Below, piece after piece: positions 52,505-61,652 of a DNA stretch of 64,000 nt; the stretch's first letter is position 1, and each line of letters starts with the position of its first letter. Origin of the DNA: 630D-37 sp037478835 (lineage in GTDB: Bacteria > Chloroflexota > Anaerolineae > Anaerolineales > Villigracilaceae). The stretch is from the NCBI GenBank assembly GCA_037478835.1, contig JBBFLV010000001.1, forward strand, positions 310,001 through 374,000, given 5' to 3'. The notes under the pieces were generated by a model that worked only from the letters and a program-made list of their open reading frames with translations, made no database searches and had not been told where the DNA came from. The position numbers and the translations under genes are program-made.

Positions 52505-54517
52505 TCACTGCTCGATGCGCTGCAACGTCTCGATCGCCAACGTCACCACGCGTTCGACCGTAAAGCCGAATTGCTCAAAGAGCACCTTACCGGGTGCTGA
52601 GGCGCCGAAGCGCTCCAGCGAGATCATATTTCCCTTCTCGCCCAGGTAGCGTTCCCAGCCCTGGCGCACACCAGCCTCCACCGCCAGGCGCGCTTTCAAG
52701 CTCGGCGGGAGCACCTGCTCGCGGTAGCCCTCCTCTTGTGCCTCGAAAAGCTCCCAAGAGGGGAACGAGATCAGGCGCACAGCATAGCCGGCTTCGGCCA
52801 ATCTTTCCCCGGCCTCGACGATCAGAGCCACTTCCGAACCGCTCGCCATCAGCGCAATCTGTGGATCGCCGTTGCCCAAATCGGCCAGGATATAGGCGCC
52901 GCGCAGCAGGCCCTCGGCAGAAGCATAGCGCGAACGATCCAGCACCGGCAAATTTTGCCGGCTGAGGACGAGCGCCGTCGGAGTATGGCGCTGCTCCAGC
53001 GCGACCTTCCAGGCGTAAACCACCTCGTTTGCATCCGCCGGGCGGATCACGGCCAGGTTGGGAATGGCGCGCAGCGCCGCCAGGTGTTCTACCGGTTGAT
53101 GCGTGGGGCCATCTTCTCCCAACCCGATGCTATCATGCGTGAAAACGTAGATCACCCCCAGGTGGGAAAGTGCCGCCAATCGGATGGCCGGACGCATGTA
53201 ATCCGAAAAGACCAGGAACGTGCCGCCGTAGGGGATCACGCCCCCGTAGAGCGCCATCCCGTTCAAGATAGCGCCCATCGCATGTTCGCGCACCCCAAAG
53301 CGTAAGTAGCGTCCCTGGGGCGTTTCCTTCTGAAAATCGGTAAAAAACGTCGGACGTGTATTATTCGACGGCGTCAAATCGGCCGATCCACCCATCAGCT
53401 CCGGCACCCGTTGCGCCAGCGCTTCGAGCACTTTGCCGGAAGCGGCACGCGTGGCGGGACCTTTGGCTTCCGCGGCGAAAACCGGCAACGCTTCATCCCA
53501 GGCTTCGGGCAGGCGGCCTTCCAGGCGACGCGCCAGCTCCGTGGCCAGGTCGGGATACTCACGGCGGTAGCCCTCGAACATCTCCCGCCAGCTTGCCTCC
53601 TGCCGGGCGCCGCGTTCCACGGCCTGACGGAAGAAGCGTAACACCTCTTCGGGCACATAGAATTTTTCCAACGGCCAGCCGACGGCCTCTTTGGCGGCGC
53701 GCAGTTCTTCTTCTCCCAGCGGCTCGCCGTGAGCTTTGGCCGTTCCCTGGCGCGTGGGTGCACCGTACCCGATGATCGTGCGGCACACGATCAGCGATGG
53801 GCGATCATCGGCCTGGGCGGCGCACAGGGCGGCGTCGATCGCCTCCACGTCGTTCCCGTCCTCCACGTGCAGCACCTGCCAGCCATAGGCCTCGAAGCGT
53901 CGGGCGCGGTCCTCGCTGAAGGTCAGATCGGTTGATCCGTCGATCGAGATGCGGTTATCGTCATAGAGGTAGATTAGCTTCCCTAAGCGCAGGTGCCCGG
54001 CCAGGGAAGCGGCTTCGGCGCTTACCCCTTCCATCAAATCCCCATCGGTGACGATGGCGTAGATGTAGTGATCGAAAAGCGGATAGCCGGGGCGGTTGAA
54101 GAGAGCGGCCAAATGCGCCTGGGCGATCGCCATGCCGACCCCATTGGCAAATCCTTGCCCCAGCGGCCCGGTGGTGGTCTCCACGCCGGGGGTCAGGCCG
54201 TATTCGGGATGGCCGGGTGTGCGGCTGCCCCATTGACGGAAGGCGCGCAGATCGTCTAGGCTCAGATCGTAGCCGCTCAGGTAGAGCAACGAATAGAGCA
54301 AGGCCGAGCCGTGTCCGCCGGAGAGAATAAAGCGATCGCGTCCCGGCCAGCGCGGATTGCGCGGATTGTGGCGCAAATGGCGCGTCCAAAGCGTAAACGC
54401 CATGGCTGCCGCGCCCATCGGCAGGCCGGGATGGCCAGAATGTGCTTGCTCGACCATATCCGCGGAGAGAAAGCGCAGGGTGTAAACGGCCTGGGATTGC
54501 AGGTCATGGGAAGTCAT
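52505..54517 (-). CDS. tkt: Transketolase
   Basis: Thiamine-diphosphate enzyme of the non-oxidative pentose phosphate or Calvin route. 670 residues, full length. SGHPGLPMGAA near 27, cofactor motif TDGDLMEGVSAEAASLAGHL near 156 and FTHDSIGLGEDGPTHQPVEH near 455 (with the catalytic Glu region) are complete. AAGGTGA lies before the ATG. It complements the zwf-gnd pair 39 kb away. Confidence 0.96.
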   Translation of the reverse strand: MTSHDLQSQAVYTLRFLSADMVEQAHSGHPGLPMGAAAMAFTLWTRHLRHNPRNPRWPGRDRFILSGGHGSALLYSLLYLSGYDLSLDDLRAFRQWGSRTPGHPEYGLTPGVETTTGPLGQGFANGVGMAIAQAHLAALFNRPGYPLFDHYIYAIVTDGDLMEGVSAEAASLAGHLRLGKLIYLYDDNRISIDGSTDLTFSEDRARRFEAYGWQVLHVEDGNDVEAIDAALCAAQADDRPSLIVCRTIIGYGAPTRQGTAKAHGEPLGEEELRAAKEAVGWPLEKFYVPEEVLRFFRQAVERGARQEASWREMFEGYRREYPDLATELARRLEGRLPEAWDEALPVFAAEAKGPATRAASGKVLEALAQRVPELMGGSADLTPSNNTRPTFFTDFQKETPQGRYLRFGVREHAMGAILNGMALYGGVIPYGGTFLVFSDYMRPAIRLAALSHLGVIYVFTHDSIGLGEDGPTHQPVEHLAALRAIPNLAVIRPADANEVVYAWKVALEQRHTPTALVLSRQNLPVLDRSRYASAEGLLRGAYILADLGNGDPQIALMASGSEVALIVEAGERLAEAGYAVRLISFPSWELFEAQEEGYREQVLPPSLKARLAVEAGVRQGWERYLGEKGNMISLERFGASAPGKVLFEQFGFTVERVVTLAIETLQRIEQ

Positions 54518-54544
54518 GCATCACCTTCGATGGATGGGATGAAC

Positions 54545-55282
54545 TCAACGTTCGGCGTGTGTCGCTTCGGATGTCGCCGATTGTACCATGCCCGGCAGGA
54601 CGATGACCCCCTCCTCCTCATCTCCCACCTGCCAGGTTTGCTGAGGATGCTGCTTCACCAAGTAGGCTGTATAGGCGGCGAGCAGGGCATCTAGTTCGGA
54701 TGGCGTGTAAACCCATTCCCAGGGCAGGCGTCCCTTGCGCAATCGGTGGCGGGTGATCTCCTCGAAAAACAGCATGGGGTCACGCACCTGAAGCCCGCAA
54801 TCGTAGAGCACCAGCTGTCGCTGCAACCTTCCTTCCAGGCTTTGTCGGGGCATGGGCGGCTGTCCCAGCAGCGACCAGAAGCCGACCAGAGGATTCGACT
54901 CGATCAGCAAGCGTTTCCCATGTTGCGGGTAAGTTTGCCAGCCGGCCGCTTGTAGACGGCGGTACAGGTCAAATCCGCTTTGCATCCAGGCCGGGCAAAG
55001 GCGTTCATCGGCAGGGGTGTTCGCAATCGGAAATCCGCGTTGGCGCAGTTCATATTCTGCCAAGCGCTGATTGATCCGTTGCCCGCGTTCTCTTTGGCGC
55101 GCCCTGCCGCGCGCCACCGTGGCCGGCGCCTGGATTGCCATTGCCCCCTCTTCCCAGTTTGCGACGAACGCCAGGACCTCGTCTCCTTCTGCCTCGCAGA
55201 GGACCTGTGGGCGTAGGTTTTCATCCAGAATCGCCAGCGTAAACGTCTTTTCCCGTCCACCGGGATCAATGCCTGCGTACAT
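54545..55282 (-). CDS. DUF429-family predicted RNase H-like nuclease
   Basis: Protein of 245 residues. MYAGIDPGGREKTFTLAIL has the first Asp, LIESNPLVGFWSLLG the Glu, and ELDALLAAYTAYL the last Asp of an RNase H-like fold. A first basic helix (RGRARQRERGQRINQRLAEYELRQRG) would bind nucleic acid. The start at 55282 fits the fold and has TTGGAGA before it. Located 27 nt from tkt. Biological role unknown. Confidence 0.75.
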   Translation of the reverse strand: MYAGIDPGGREKTFTLAILDENLRPQVLCEAEGDEVLAFVANWEEGAMAIQAPATVARGRARQRERGQRINQRLAEYELRQRGFPIANTPADERLCPAWMQSGFDLYRRLQAAGWQTYPQHGKRLLIESNPLVGFWSLLGQPPMPRQSLEGRLQRQLVLYDCGLQVRDPMLFFEEITRHRLRKGRLPWEWVYTPSELDALLAAYTAYLVKQHPQQTWQVGDEEEGVIVLPGMVQSATSEATHAER

Positions 55283-55390
55283 CGGAATCTCCAAGGAGAA
55301 TTCTACCACGGCGCAAGTCTGGCTCTATCTCTATCGCGTGTATTTTGGGGTAGCAATCTGGGTTGCAATGGGAATGTAATCTATAAGCAC

Positions 55391-55396
55391 TTGACA
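55391..55396 (+). promoter_or_regulatory. -35 box TTGACA before the subtilase gene
   Basis: TTGACA 67 nt before the subtilase ATG. The matching -10 is unclear (GATACC or TACCTC). A ribosome site CGGAGG lies before the ATG at 55464. Confidence 0.4.
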
Positions 55397-55463
55397 TTTC
55401 TCCGGTGTTCTGATACCTCTAAAACAAAGACCTGTGTTCTTTCAAGATTCCTCGGAGGCTAAA

Positions 55464-57908
55464 ATGAAAAGGATTTTCTTTTTTCTGATCGCTTTAGGGC
55501 TTGTCTTGGGCATGCCCGGCGTTATCCAGGCGCAAGCCGCACCGGCTGCGCAGGGATTGGCGCCAGATCCAGATGCTTTGTACGTTCCTGGTGAAGTCGT
55601 TGTAGGGTTTATAGCCGGTCAAACTGCTTCGGAGTATGCAGCCCAGGCAACAGCGTTGGCTAACGAAGTAGGTGCTCAGGTTGTGAAGGCATTCGATCGG
55701 TTTGCTCTGCTTCAATTTTCCGAAGATGCCGATGTTTTGGAGATGGCCGAGCTTCTCGCCGGGCAACCTGGGGTAGCCTTTGCGGAACCGAACTATCTAC
55801 GCTGGATACCCGAGGCCCAGATTGCTACCATAGGCAGTGGCACCGTCTCTCCCACTACAGAGGTAGAGTTGCGAGTGGCTTCTTCTGATGGAGAGTCCAG
55901 AACAGTTCGCTTCTCTCTCTCCGATCTGCGCAGCATGCGTACGTTCCGCAATGGCGCCTATGTTCCTACTTATCCGAGCGATGCCTATTTGTTCGATCAA
56001 TGGGGATGGACGGAGATTGGTGCAGACATTATCTGGCCGGATAAAGCAGTCAATCCCGGTGTGTGTGTAGTGGATAGTGGTGTAGATAAAGGACATCCTG
56101 ATCTGAAAGGGCGCGTGCTGGCCGGCTATGATTTTGTGGATGATGACGTGGTTCCGAATGACGAAAACGGTCATGGCACGCATATTGCCGGCATTATCTC
56201 AGCCCTGATGAACAACAAGGTTGGGATTGGTGGGATTTCGACTGCTAAGATCGTGCCCGTGCGTGTGATAACCGCACAAGGTTGGGGTACTTCGCTGGAT
56301 GTGGCGTTGGGCATTCTTTACTGCGCTACCAATACCTCGGTGCGCATCATAAACTTAAGTCTAGGAGGCTTCGGCGCATCGAACCTCGAATATTTGGCTC
56401 TCAACACTGCTATTACTAATGGCAAGCTGGTTGTGGCCGCTGCGGGCAATAATTCTCGTTATCGGAGCCCGGATGGAAAGCTCTTTTTCCCGGCTGCCTG
56501 GGCAGTAGACTGGGTTTGTAAGGATGGCACGGATGCATATGGTAGCTCCTGCGCCTCCGGCAATGAGAATGGGATCGCAAATGGCTTGATCTCGGTAGGC
56601 GCAGCGCGTTCACCCGGTAGCCAAGCAAATGATGCTGACGAGGACGGCAAACTGTGGGTGGATACCAACGGAGATGATTCAAAGCAAGCCAATGAGCTTT
56701 TCCTCATGCGTCAGTGCGCCACAGATTTCACCAACTACGGTGCCTGGGTGGAGCTGGTGGCACCAGGAGAGGCTATCACTTCTACTACGCCGGTTAGCTA
56801 CCCATACTATTTGACCGTTTCTTCTCCGTACGGCACGCTTTCCGGAACTTCTCAGGCGGCTGCGCATGTTTCCGGTGCGGCGGCTAGAACCTGGTCCATT
56901 TTCCCGACCGATACACCGAGTTCGATCGAGAACCGCTTAAAGAATAATGGCTCTACCCTTGTTACCAACCACGATCCGGATATAAACGATGCAACGGCTG
57001 GTTACAATGCCGGGTGGGGGCAGGGGGAAGCTCCGTTCTGCTGGCCGGGTGCGATCGGTGGGGATGCTCGCTATAGCATGAGCAATGCGAAATACATTAA
57101 CGTGGCCAAATCTATGGGGCGTGGGGCATTCCTTCTATACGTTTATGATGCGGCTTCCGCTACCCCACTGTATAAGGCAATACTTACGGCTGTATCTGCT
57201 GGTGTGGTGCGCGATAAGGCGATGGTGGCTTCGAATAGCGCTGCTGTCACGTTGATCAATTTGCCTGCTGGAAACTATACGATCAACGTGCAGAAAACCG
57301 GCTATACGGCGAGCACAGTTTCTATTGCTCCTTCTACTGTCTTTGCCTCTTCGGCAGGAATGTATCTCTTCTACTCTCCCTTCCTTGTTGGCGTGCCGCG
57401 CATTGGTACGATAGGTGCCGTCTTCAACTGGGTGGACGGCGTGAAGTCAATGGATGCATACATCGCCTTGCCAAATACAAACACCTACCATACTCAAGGT
57501 TTGGCTATCGGTAAAGCCGATCCAGGCTCCCTTTCTTCCCTTGCTGTAGGGTATCCAAAACCGCCTTATGCTCGCTGGTTCCGCGATGGTGGTATAGCTG
57601 ATGGAGGCGATGCCATCCCGATGGAGTTGATCGCTATCAAGCCAAAGCCGGGAACGACCAATATTCCGTATTACAGCAACAACAATAATGATAAGTATTA
57701 CTTCCTGATAAAAACGAATAGCTATGGGACAGAACCGGTTGAATTCCGTCTCTGGGTAGGTGGTAAGGTGGTGTATTTTGATACTAACATGTGTGCTAGC
57801 CCATGGCTGCGGATTGGCTATATGGCCGGGAGTACCTTCACGCCAGATATAGTTTGCGGGAACGCTTCTGTTGCCTGGCCTTACACCCCGCCGAACTTTG
57901 CGCCCTGA
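55464..57908 (+). CDS. Secreted subtilisin-family serine protease
   Basis: Extracellular S8 peptidase of 814 residues. Signal peptide in residues 1-27 (KRIFFFLIALGLVLGMPG). A prodomain (about 40-110) follows with VPGEVVVGF and AFAEPNY. Catalytic triad: Asp in CVVDSGVDKGHPDL near 202, His in NGHGTHIAGI near 237 and Ser in LSGTSQAAAHVSGAAA near 462. The oxyanion Asn is in VAAAGNNSRY near 331. After about residue 500 comes a 310-residue beta-rich part, with a PEGA- or carboxypeptidase-like stretch (NLPAGNYTINVQKTGY). No sortase or other anchor was seen. The AT-richer, less repetitive codon use differs mildly from neighbours. A terminator follows. Confidence 0.92.
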   Translation: MKRIFFFLIALGLVLGMPGVIQAQAAPAAQGLAPDPDALYVPGEVVVGFIAGQTASEYAAQATALANEVGAQVVKAFDRFALLQFSEDADVLEMAELLAGQPGVAFAEPNYLRWIPEAQIATIGSGTVSPTTEVELRVASSDGESRTVRFSLSDLRSMRTFRNGAYVPTYPSDAYLFDQWGWTEIGADIIWPDKAVNPGVCVVDSGVDKGHPDLKGRVLAGYDFVDDDVVPNDENGHGTHIAGIISALMNNKVGIGGISTAKIVPVRVITAQGWGTSLDVALGILYCATNTSVRIINLSLGGFGASNLEYLALNTAITNGKLVVAAAGNNSRYRSPDGKLFFPAAWAVDWVCKDGTDAYGSSCASGNENGIANGLISVGAARSPGSQANDADEDGKLWVDTNGDDSKQANELFLMRQCATDFTNYGAWVELVAPGEAITSTTPVSYPYYLTVSSPYGTLSGTSQAAAHVSGAAARTWSIFPTDTPSSIENRLKNNGSTLVTNHDPDINDATAGYNAGWGQGEAPFCWPGAIGGDARYSMSNAKYINVAKSMGRGAFLLYVYDAASATPLYKAILTAVSAGVVRDKAMVASNSAAVTLINLPAGNYTINVQKTGYTASTVSIAPSTVFASSAGMYLFYSPFLVGVPRIGTIGAVFNWVDGVKSMDAYIALPNTNTYHTQGLAIGKADPGSLSSLAVGYPKPPYARWFRDGGIADGGDAIPMELIAIKPKPGTTNIPYYSNNNNDKYYFLIKTNSYGTEPVEFRLWVGGKVVYFDTNMCASPWLRIGYMAGSTFTPDIVCGNASVAWPYTPPNFAP

Positions 57909-57931
57909 TCTGGGGCAAACAGCATAAATTG

Positions 57932-57966
57932 AAAGGCTTCCGGCATGTCTCCGGAAGCCTTTTTCT
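57932..57966. terminator. Bidirectional terminator
   Basis: Perfect stem AAAGGCTTCCGG / CCGGAAGCCTTT with a 7-nt loop, TTTTC on the plus strand. It separates the subtilase gene from the convergent MoaD group. Confidence 0.9.
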
Positions 57967-57967
57967 T

Positions 57968-58234
57968 TTACCCACCGCCGCGCAATAAATAGGGAGCCAG
58001 CGCTTGTTGAGCCTGTTCTAGGACCTGGGCAGGGCCGTAGAGGATCAGGCGAATGCGTCCTACACGTAGTGAGCCGATCTGGTAATCTTCTGCCTCTTCG
58101 ATCTGCGCTTTCCAACCATCCGGATGCAACCACTCGTCGCCGGAAGGTACTGCTCCAAGGCGACGAAGGTAGTCCTCCATCAGCCAGAGAGGAATGCCGG
58201 TGATCAGAGTCTCGTGGTGCGTTTCGGCGCTCAT
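57968..58234 (-). CDS. Small partner protein of the MoaD-like gene
   Basis: Protein of 88 residues, ETLITGIPLWLMEDYLRRLGA...ending QQALAPYLLRGGG. It overlaps the MoaD-like gene by four bases. It may be the DUF1952-type domain that accompanies MoaD in some thermophiles, recalled from memory and unverified. Its C-terminal Gly-Gly-Gly resembles that of ubiquitin-like proteins, but the fold has no other sign of that. Confidence 0.5.
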   Translation of the reverse strand: MSAETHHETLITGIPLWLMEDYLRRLGAVPSGDEWLHPDGWKAQIEEAEDYQIGSLRVGRIRLILYGPAQVLEQAQQALAPYLLRGGG

Positions 58235-58509
58235 CCGCCGCCCACGGCTGGGAAGATGCTGATCACGTCTTCTGCTGAGATCGGGGTCTGCATTCCTGCA
58301 TTCAGGAACGGTGCGTCACGTCCGTTGACAAACACGTGAACATGCGGGTACAGATTTCCCTGTTCGTCCACCAATTCCCGCCGCAGGCGCGGATACCGCT
58401 CAAACAAGGTTTCCAACAAACCTTGGACGGTAGTTCCATTCTCTAGAGGAATTTCAACCGTCTTTCCACCGACGATCTCGCGCAGGGTGGCATAGAAATT
58501 CACTTTCAT
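58231..58509 (-). CDS. MoaD/ThiS-family sulfur carrier
   Basis: Beta-grasp sulfur carrier of 92 residues, with a C-terminal GGG (IFPAVGGG) that would be thiocarboxylated or conjugated. VNFYATLREIVGGKTVEI at the start is MoaD-like. No MoaE, MoeB or sulfurtransferase gene is near. A role in molybdopterin or tungstopterin synthesis is likely (an XdhC-like gene lies 1.1 kb away), and protein modification as with archaeal SAMPs cannot be ruled out. Confidence 0.85.
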   Translation of the reverse strand: MKVNFYATLREIVGGKTVEIPLENGTTVQGLLETLFERYPRLRRELVDEQGNLYPHVHVFVNGRDAPFLNAGMQTPISAEDVISIFPAVGGG

Positions 58510-58576
58510 TCTGACCTCACATAACGCTAAAGAGCGCGCTTTTGGACAAATTCAGGGCTTCTATCGTTGCTGATGG

Positions 58577-59623
58577 CTACGATTTCAAGAAGTCTTCCAA
58601 TGCCTGACGGCTGATGCGGTAGGTGGTGCCGATCTTTTTCGCTTTCAGGCTGCCATCCTGGATGGCGGCGAGCACATCCGCTTCGCTCACGCGCAGGATT
58701 TGTGCCGCTTCTGCCGGGGTCATAATATCGGGGATGTTGACCGCACCGCTGCCTGTGCCTTGTTGTCCACCGGCCTGAGCCCCTTGTTGTAATGCCTGGG
58801 ACATCAGGTTGCCGATGCCCAAACCGGCACCGATTCCGGCGGTCAGGCCGGCACCGCCGCTGGGGTTTTGGGCGGCATCGCGCATGGCATCTGCGGCCTG
58901 GAGCTGGGTGTAGGTGGCCATATCCAGCATTCCCATGGCGCGCAGCTCTTCGGCGGATTTCTCCGAGGGCTTCAGGTTGCCGATATAGAAAGTCTTCAGA
59001 TTCAACCCGAGGGCAGCGAAATCTTCCTGGGCCTTGGCGCGCACGGCGGCGCCGAGCTCTTCTGTCAGGCCGATGATTTCAGGAACGGAGCGTTTGGCTG
59101 CCGTTTCACCGAGCACATCCTGGAGCTTGGAGAGCAGGATCGTGCGCAGGCGCTCCTCGATCTCGCTAACGGTATAGGAGCTACTAGCTCCAACGATTTG
59201 GGTGACAAACTGTTGTGGATCTCTGACCTGGAATGAATAGGTTCCGAAGCCTTGCAGAAGCGCCACGCCCAGCCCCATGCCGGGATTGCGCACGATGATC
59301 GGCTGTGGCGTGCCCCATTTGCGGTTGGCAAATTCGCGCATGGAGACAAAATACACCTCAGCCGGGAAGACGGTTTTGCCGCTGGTGAAGAGATTCTGTA
59401 AGGTTTGGGTGATCAGCGGCAGATTGGCCGTAGCCAGGGTATGGCGCCCCGGCCCGAAAACGTCCAGGGCGTTGCCATCGCGGAAGAAGACCGCCGCTTG
59501 GGATTCGCGCACGATGAGTTGGGAGCCAAGGCGGAAATCGGCCGGCCCGCTTTCGGGAAAGCGGTGAACGATTTCATCCACCATTTCCACCGGATATTCG
59601 ATAACGTCAAAAATCCTTGCCAT
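58577..59623 (-). CDS. SPFH-domain protein with C-terminal helix-turn-helix
   Basis: Protein of 348 residues. The N-terminal 250 are an SPFH/virion-core type domain (YdjI group): VRESQAAVFFRDGNALDVFGPGRHTL and MGLGVALLQGFGTYSFQVRDP (regions near 48 and 120). A Gly/Ala/Gln-rich linker follows. The last 50 residues, DIMTPAEAAQILRVSEADVLAAI...TYRISRQALEDFL, are an excisionase/MerR-type helix-turn-helix. Most YdjI-like proteins end in a zinc ribbon or short helix instead. One frame without break, so the fusion is real in this sequence. It may link a membrane or protein assembly to DNA, or the HTH may bind protein. Confidence 0.8.
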   Translation of the reverse strand: MARIFDVIEYPVEMVDEIVHRFPESGPADFRLGSQLIVRESQAAVFFRDGNALDVFGPGRHTLATANLPLITQTLQNLFTSGKTVFPAEVYFVSMREFANRKWGTPQPIIVRNPGMGLGVALLQGFGTYSFQVRDPQQFVTQIVGASSSYTVSEIEERLRTILLSKLQDVLGETAAKRSVPEIIGLTEELGAAVRAKAQEDFAALGLNLKTFYIGNLKPSEKSAEELRAMGMLDMATYTQLQAADAMRDAAQNPSGGAGLTAGIGAGLGIGNLMSQALQQGAQAGGQQGTGSGAVNIPDIMTPAEAAQILRVSEADVLAAIQDGSLKAKKIGTTYRISRQALEDFLKS

Positions 59624-59655
59624 GAGATTCTCCTTTTCTTAGGAATCCGATTGGG

Positions 59656-60486
59656 TTATACGTTTTCTACCTGTGCGGCCTTCGGCTGATAGGCCATAGG
59701 GCGACCGCTCCCACCGCGGCGGAGCATGATGATTTCGGCAAGGATGCTGACGGCGATTTCTTCGGGGGTCTCGGCCTGGATTTCCAGCCCCATTGGGGAA
59801 CGGACACGTGCCAGTTTTTCTTCGCTAATGCCCTGTTCGCGTAGCATGTTGGCCGTGGTCAACCAGCGGCGCTTGGAGCCAATGATCCCGATGTAGGCCG
59901 CAGGCGTTTCTAGCAAGGCCGGTAGACCTTCGACATCGATGGCGCTGCCGCGCGTGGTGAGCACGAGGTACGTGTGGCGGGTGATGGGGACTTGCTTGGG
60001 CAGCTCGGAAAGTCGGCAGGGGTAGAAGGCATCGGCATCCGGCACCGCTTTGGGGTTGCAGAATTCAGGGCGATCATCCGAGACGGCGACGCGAAAGCCC
60101 AGCCATTTGGCCAGGTGGGCTACGGCTTTGCCCACATGACCACCACCAACGATGATCATCAGAGGGGGAGGCAAGATCGGCTCCACAAAAATCTCTACCG
60201 TTCCACCGCAGACACCGGGATCGCCGCGATGTGGGTCTACCATATTGTAACGCAAACGGCGCGGTTTGCCCTCGGCCAGAGCGATCCAGGCTTCGTCTAA
60301 CACCCGATGTTCCAGATCTCCGCCGCCAACACTCCCGATGAAACGACCATCCGGGTAAACGAGCATTTTGCTCCCGACGTGTCGCGGGGTGGACCCTTCG
60401 CTGTGAATCACGGTGCACAGCGCGGCGGCTTGATTTTCTTTCTTCAGGTTGGCCAGGGCTTCAAAGATGAGAAAATCGTCGTTCAT
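59656..60486 (-). CDS. XdhC/CoxI-family protein
   Basis: Loads sulfurated molybdenum cofactor into xanthine dehydrogenase or CO dehydrogenase-type enzymes. 276 residues. The XdhC N-terminal half has TVIHSEGSTPRHVGSKMLV and GSVGGGDLEHRV, and the C-terminal Rossmann half has VGGGHVGKAVAHLAKWLGF and AYIGIIGSKRR. It ends PMAYQPKAAQVENV. It overlaps the deacetylase gene by four bases. No target enzyme gene is in the window. Confidence 0.9.
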   Translation of the reverse strand: MNDDFLIFEALANLKKENQAAALCTVIHSEGSTPRHVGSKMLVYPDGRFIGSVGGGDLEHRVLDEAWIALAEGKPRRLRYNMVDPHRGDPGVCGGTVEIFVEPILPPPLMIIVGGGHVGKAVAHLAKWLGFRVAVSDDRPEFCNPKAVPDADAFYPCRLSELPKQVPITRHTYLVLTTRGSAIDVEGLPALLETPAAYIGIIGSKRRWLTTANMLREQGISEEKLARVRSPMGLEIQAETPEEIAVSILAEIIMLRRGGSGRPMAYQPKAAQVENV

Positions 60487-61643
60487 GGTGCGAAGGCGAG
60501 CGAGCGCATGTCAAAAGAGAGACCGGCGACGAAATAACGTCCCGCGGGGCAGGTTCCATCCTGAATGGCCTGGCGAATCCGTTTGCCGATCACTTGTTGA
60601 TCGTTCTGATCCATTGTTTCGACCTCGAAGGTGCAGCTCACAGGGGCAGGGAAGGAGGCGGCATTTTCGCTCAGGACGCGCACCGCTTCCTGGGTGGCGA
60701 CGATGCGCGGCAGGTGCAGCGGGTCGAAGCGCGGGGAGGCTGGTTCAAAATAGCCGGGACGTATGATGAAGTCAATATAGAACACGGCTTCCATCGGTTT
60801 GCCTTCGGGATTGGTGTAATTGTAAATCACTTTCCGCTCGTTGAGGGAAAGCGGTTCTCTCCCGTAGGGCAAGGCAAGCATATTGCCCAGGTTGGGGATC
60901 AGGTCTGGGCGGCCGGCTTTTTGCAGTAACTGGCGCAGGTAGCGATCGTTCTGCCCCAATTCCCAGCGAATAGCGTTGGCATCCGCTGCCGAAAGATCCG
61001 CGTGGGTGTAGGTGTGATTGTAGATTTCTGCGCCGTGCTCTAGGCACCAAACGATCGTTTGGGCCAACTTCATCTCCCAATCCGGCTTGCTTGGGTCGGC
61101 ATAGAGCTTATCGCCCAAGTTGGCGAAGAGCGCCAGATGGAAACCAAAATCGGGATGTTCTTTATAGAATTGCCACAGAATGCCGATGCCGGTGTTCGGA
61201 TCGGGTTCGCCTTCCGCCGTCAGGCCGATCTGATTGTTGTAGAAGAGATCGTCCATGCTCAGGATCAACGGGCGGCGCCCGGCCGGAACAAGCCACTGCC
61301 CATCCAGCCATTCGCGCAGCGATACCAGGCTGTACCCTGCCGCGTAGAGGCTCTCCAGCTCGGCGCGGAAATCCGATTTGCGCACTTTGACCGGGCTGGA
61401 GCGCTTGGCGATGTCATCGGCGAACTGGTGATAGGTCAGGATCGGCACTTTGGGATCGGCCGTCCACACCAGCGCGGTGAGGGAAGTGGTCGGGATGGGG
61501 GTGGGGGTAAAGGTGGGCGTCGGGGTGGGAGTCGGCGGAGTGGGTGAGGAAGGCGCGAGGGTAGCGGTGGACGATGGCGCTTTCTGCGGTGCACAGGCCA
61601 GCAGGAAGAGCAACAGAATGAGGAAAATTTGAACAGGTCGCAT
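60483..61643 (-). CDS. Polysaccharide-deacetylase-like lipoprotein
   Basis: Surface lipoprotein of 386 residues: lipobox LLAC (Cys 17), a Thr/Pro-rich spacer (about 30-52) and a NodB-like domain. LILSMDDLFYN near 128 occupies the place of TFDDG, with the two Asp kept but Gly lost. HTYTHADLS near 213 is the HxxxH zinc motif. VPILTYHQF near 70 is also typical. The Asp-Asp-Leu instead of Asp-Asp-Gly is unusual and may change substrate. Upstream of XdhC-like gene, overlapping four bases. Confidence 0.8.
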   Translation of the reverse strand: MRPVQIFLILLLFLLACAPQKAPSSTATLAPSSPTPPTPTPTPTFTPTPIPTTSLTALVWTADPKVPILTYHQFADDIAKRSSPVKVRKSDFRAELESLYAAGYSLVSLREWLDGQWLVPAGRRPLILSMDDLFYNNQIGLTAEGEPDPNTGIGILWQFYKEHPDFGFHLALFANLGDKLYADPSKPDWEMKLAQTIVWCLEHGAEIYNHTYTHADLSAADANAIRWELGQNDRYLRQLLQKAGRPDLIPNLGNMLALPYGREPLSLNERKVIYNYTNPEGKPMEAVFYIDFIIRPGYFEPASPRFDPLHLPRIVATQEAVRVLSENAASFPAPVSCTFEVETMDQNDQQVIGKRIRQAIQDGTCPAGRYFVAGLSFDMRSLAFAP

Positions 61644-61652
61644 AAAAACGGC

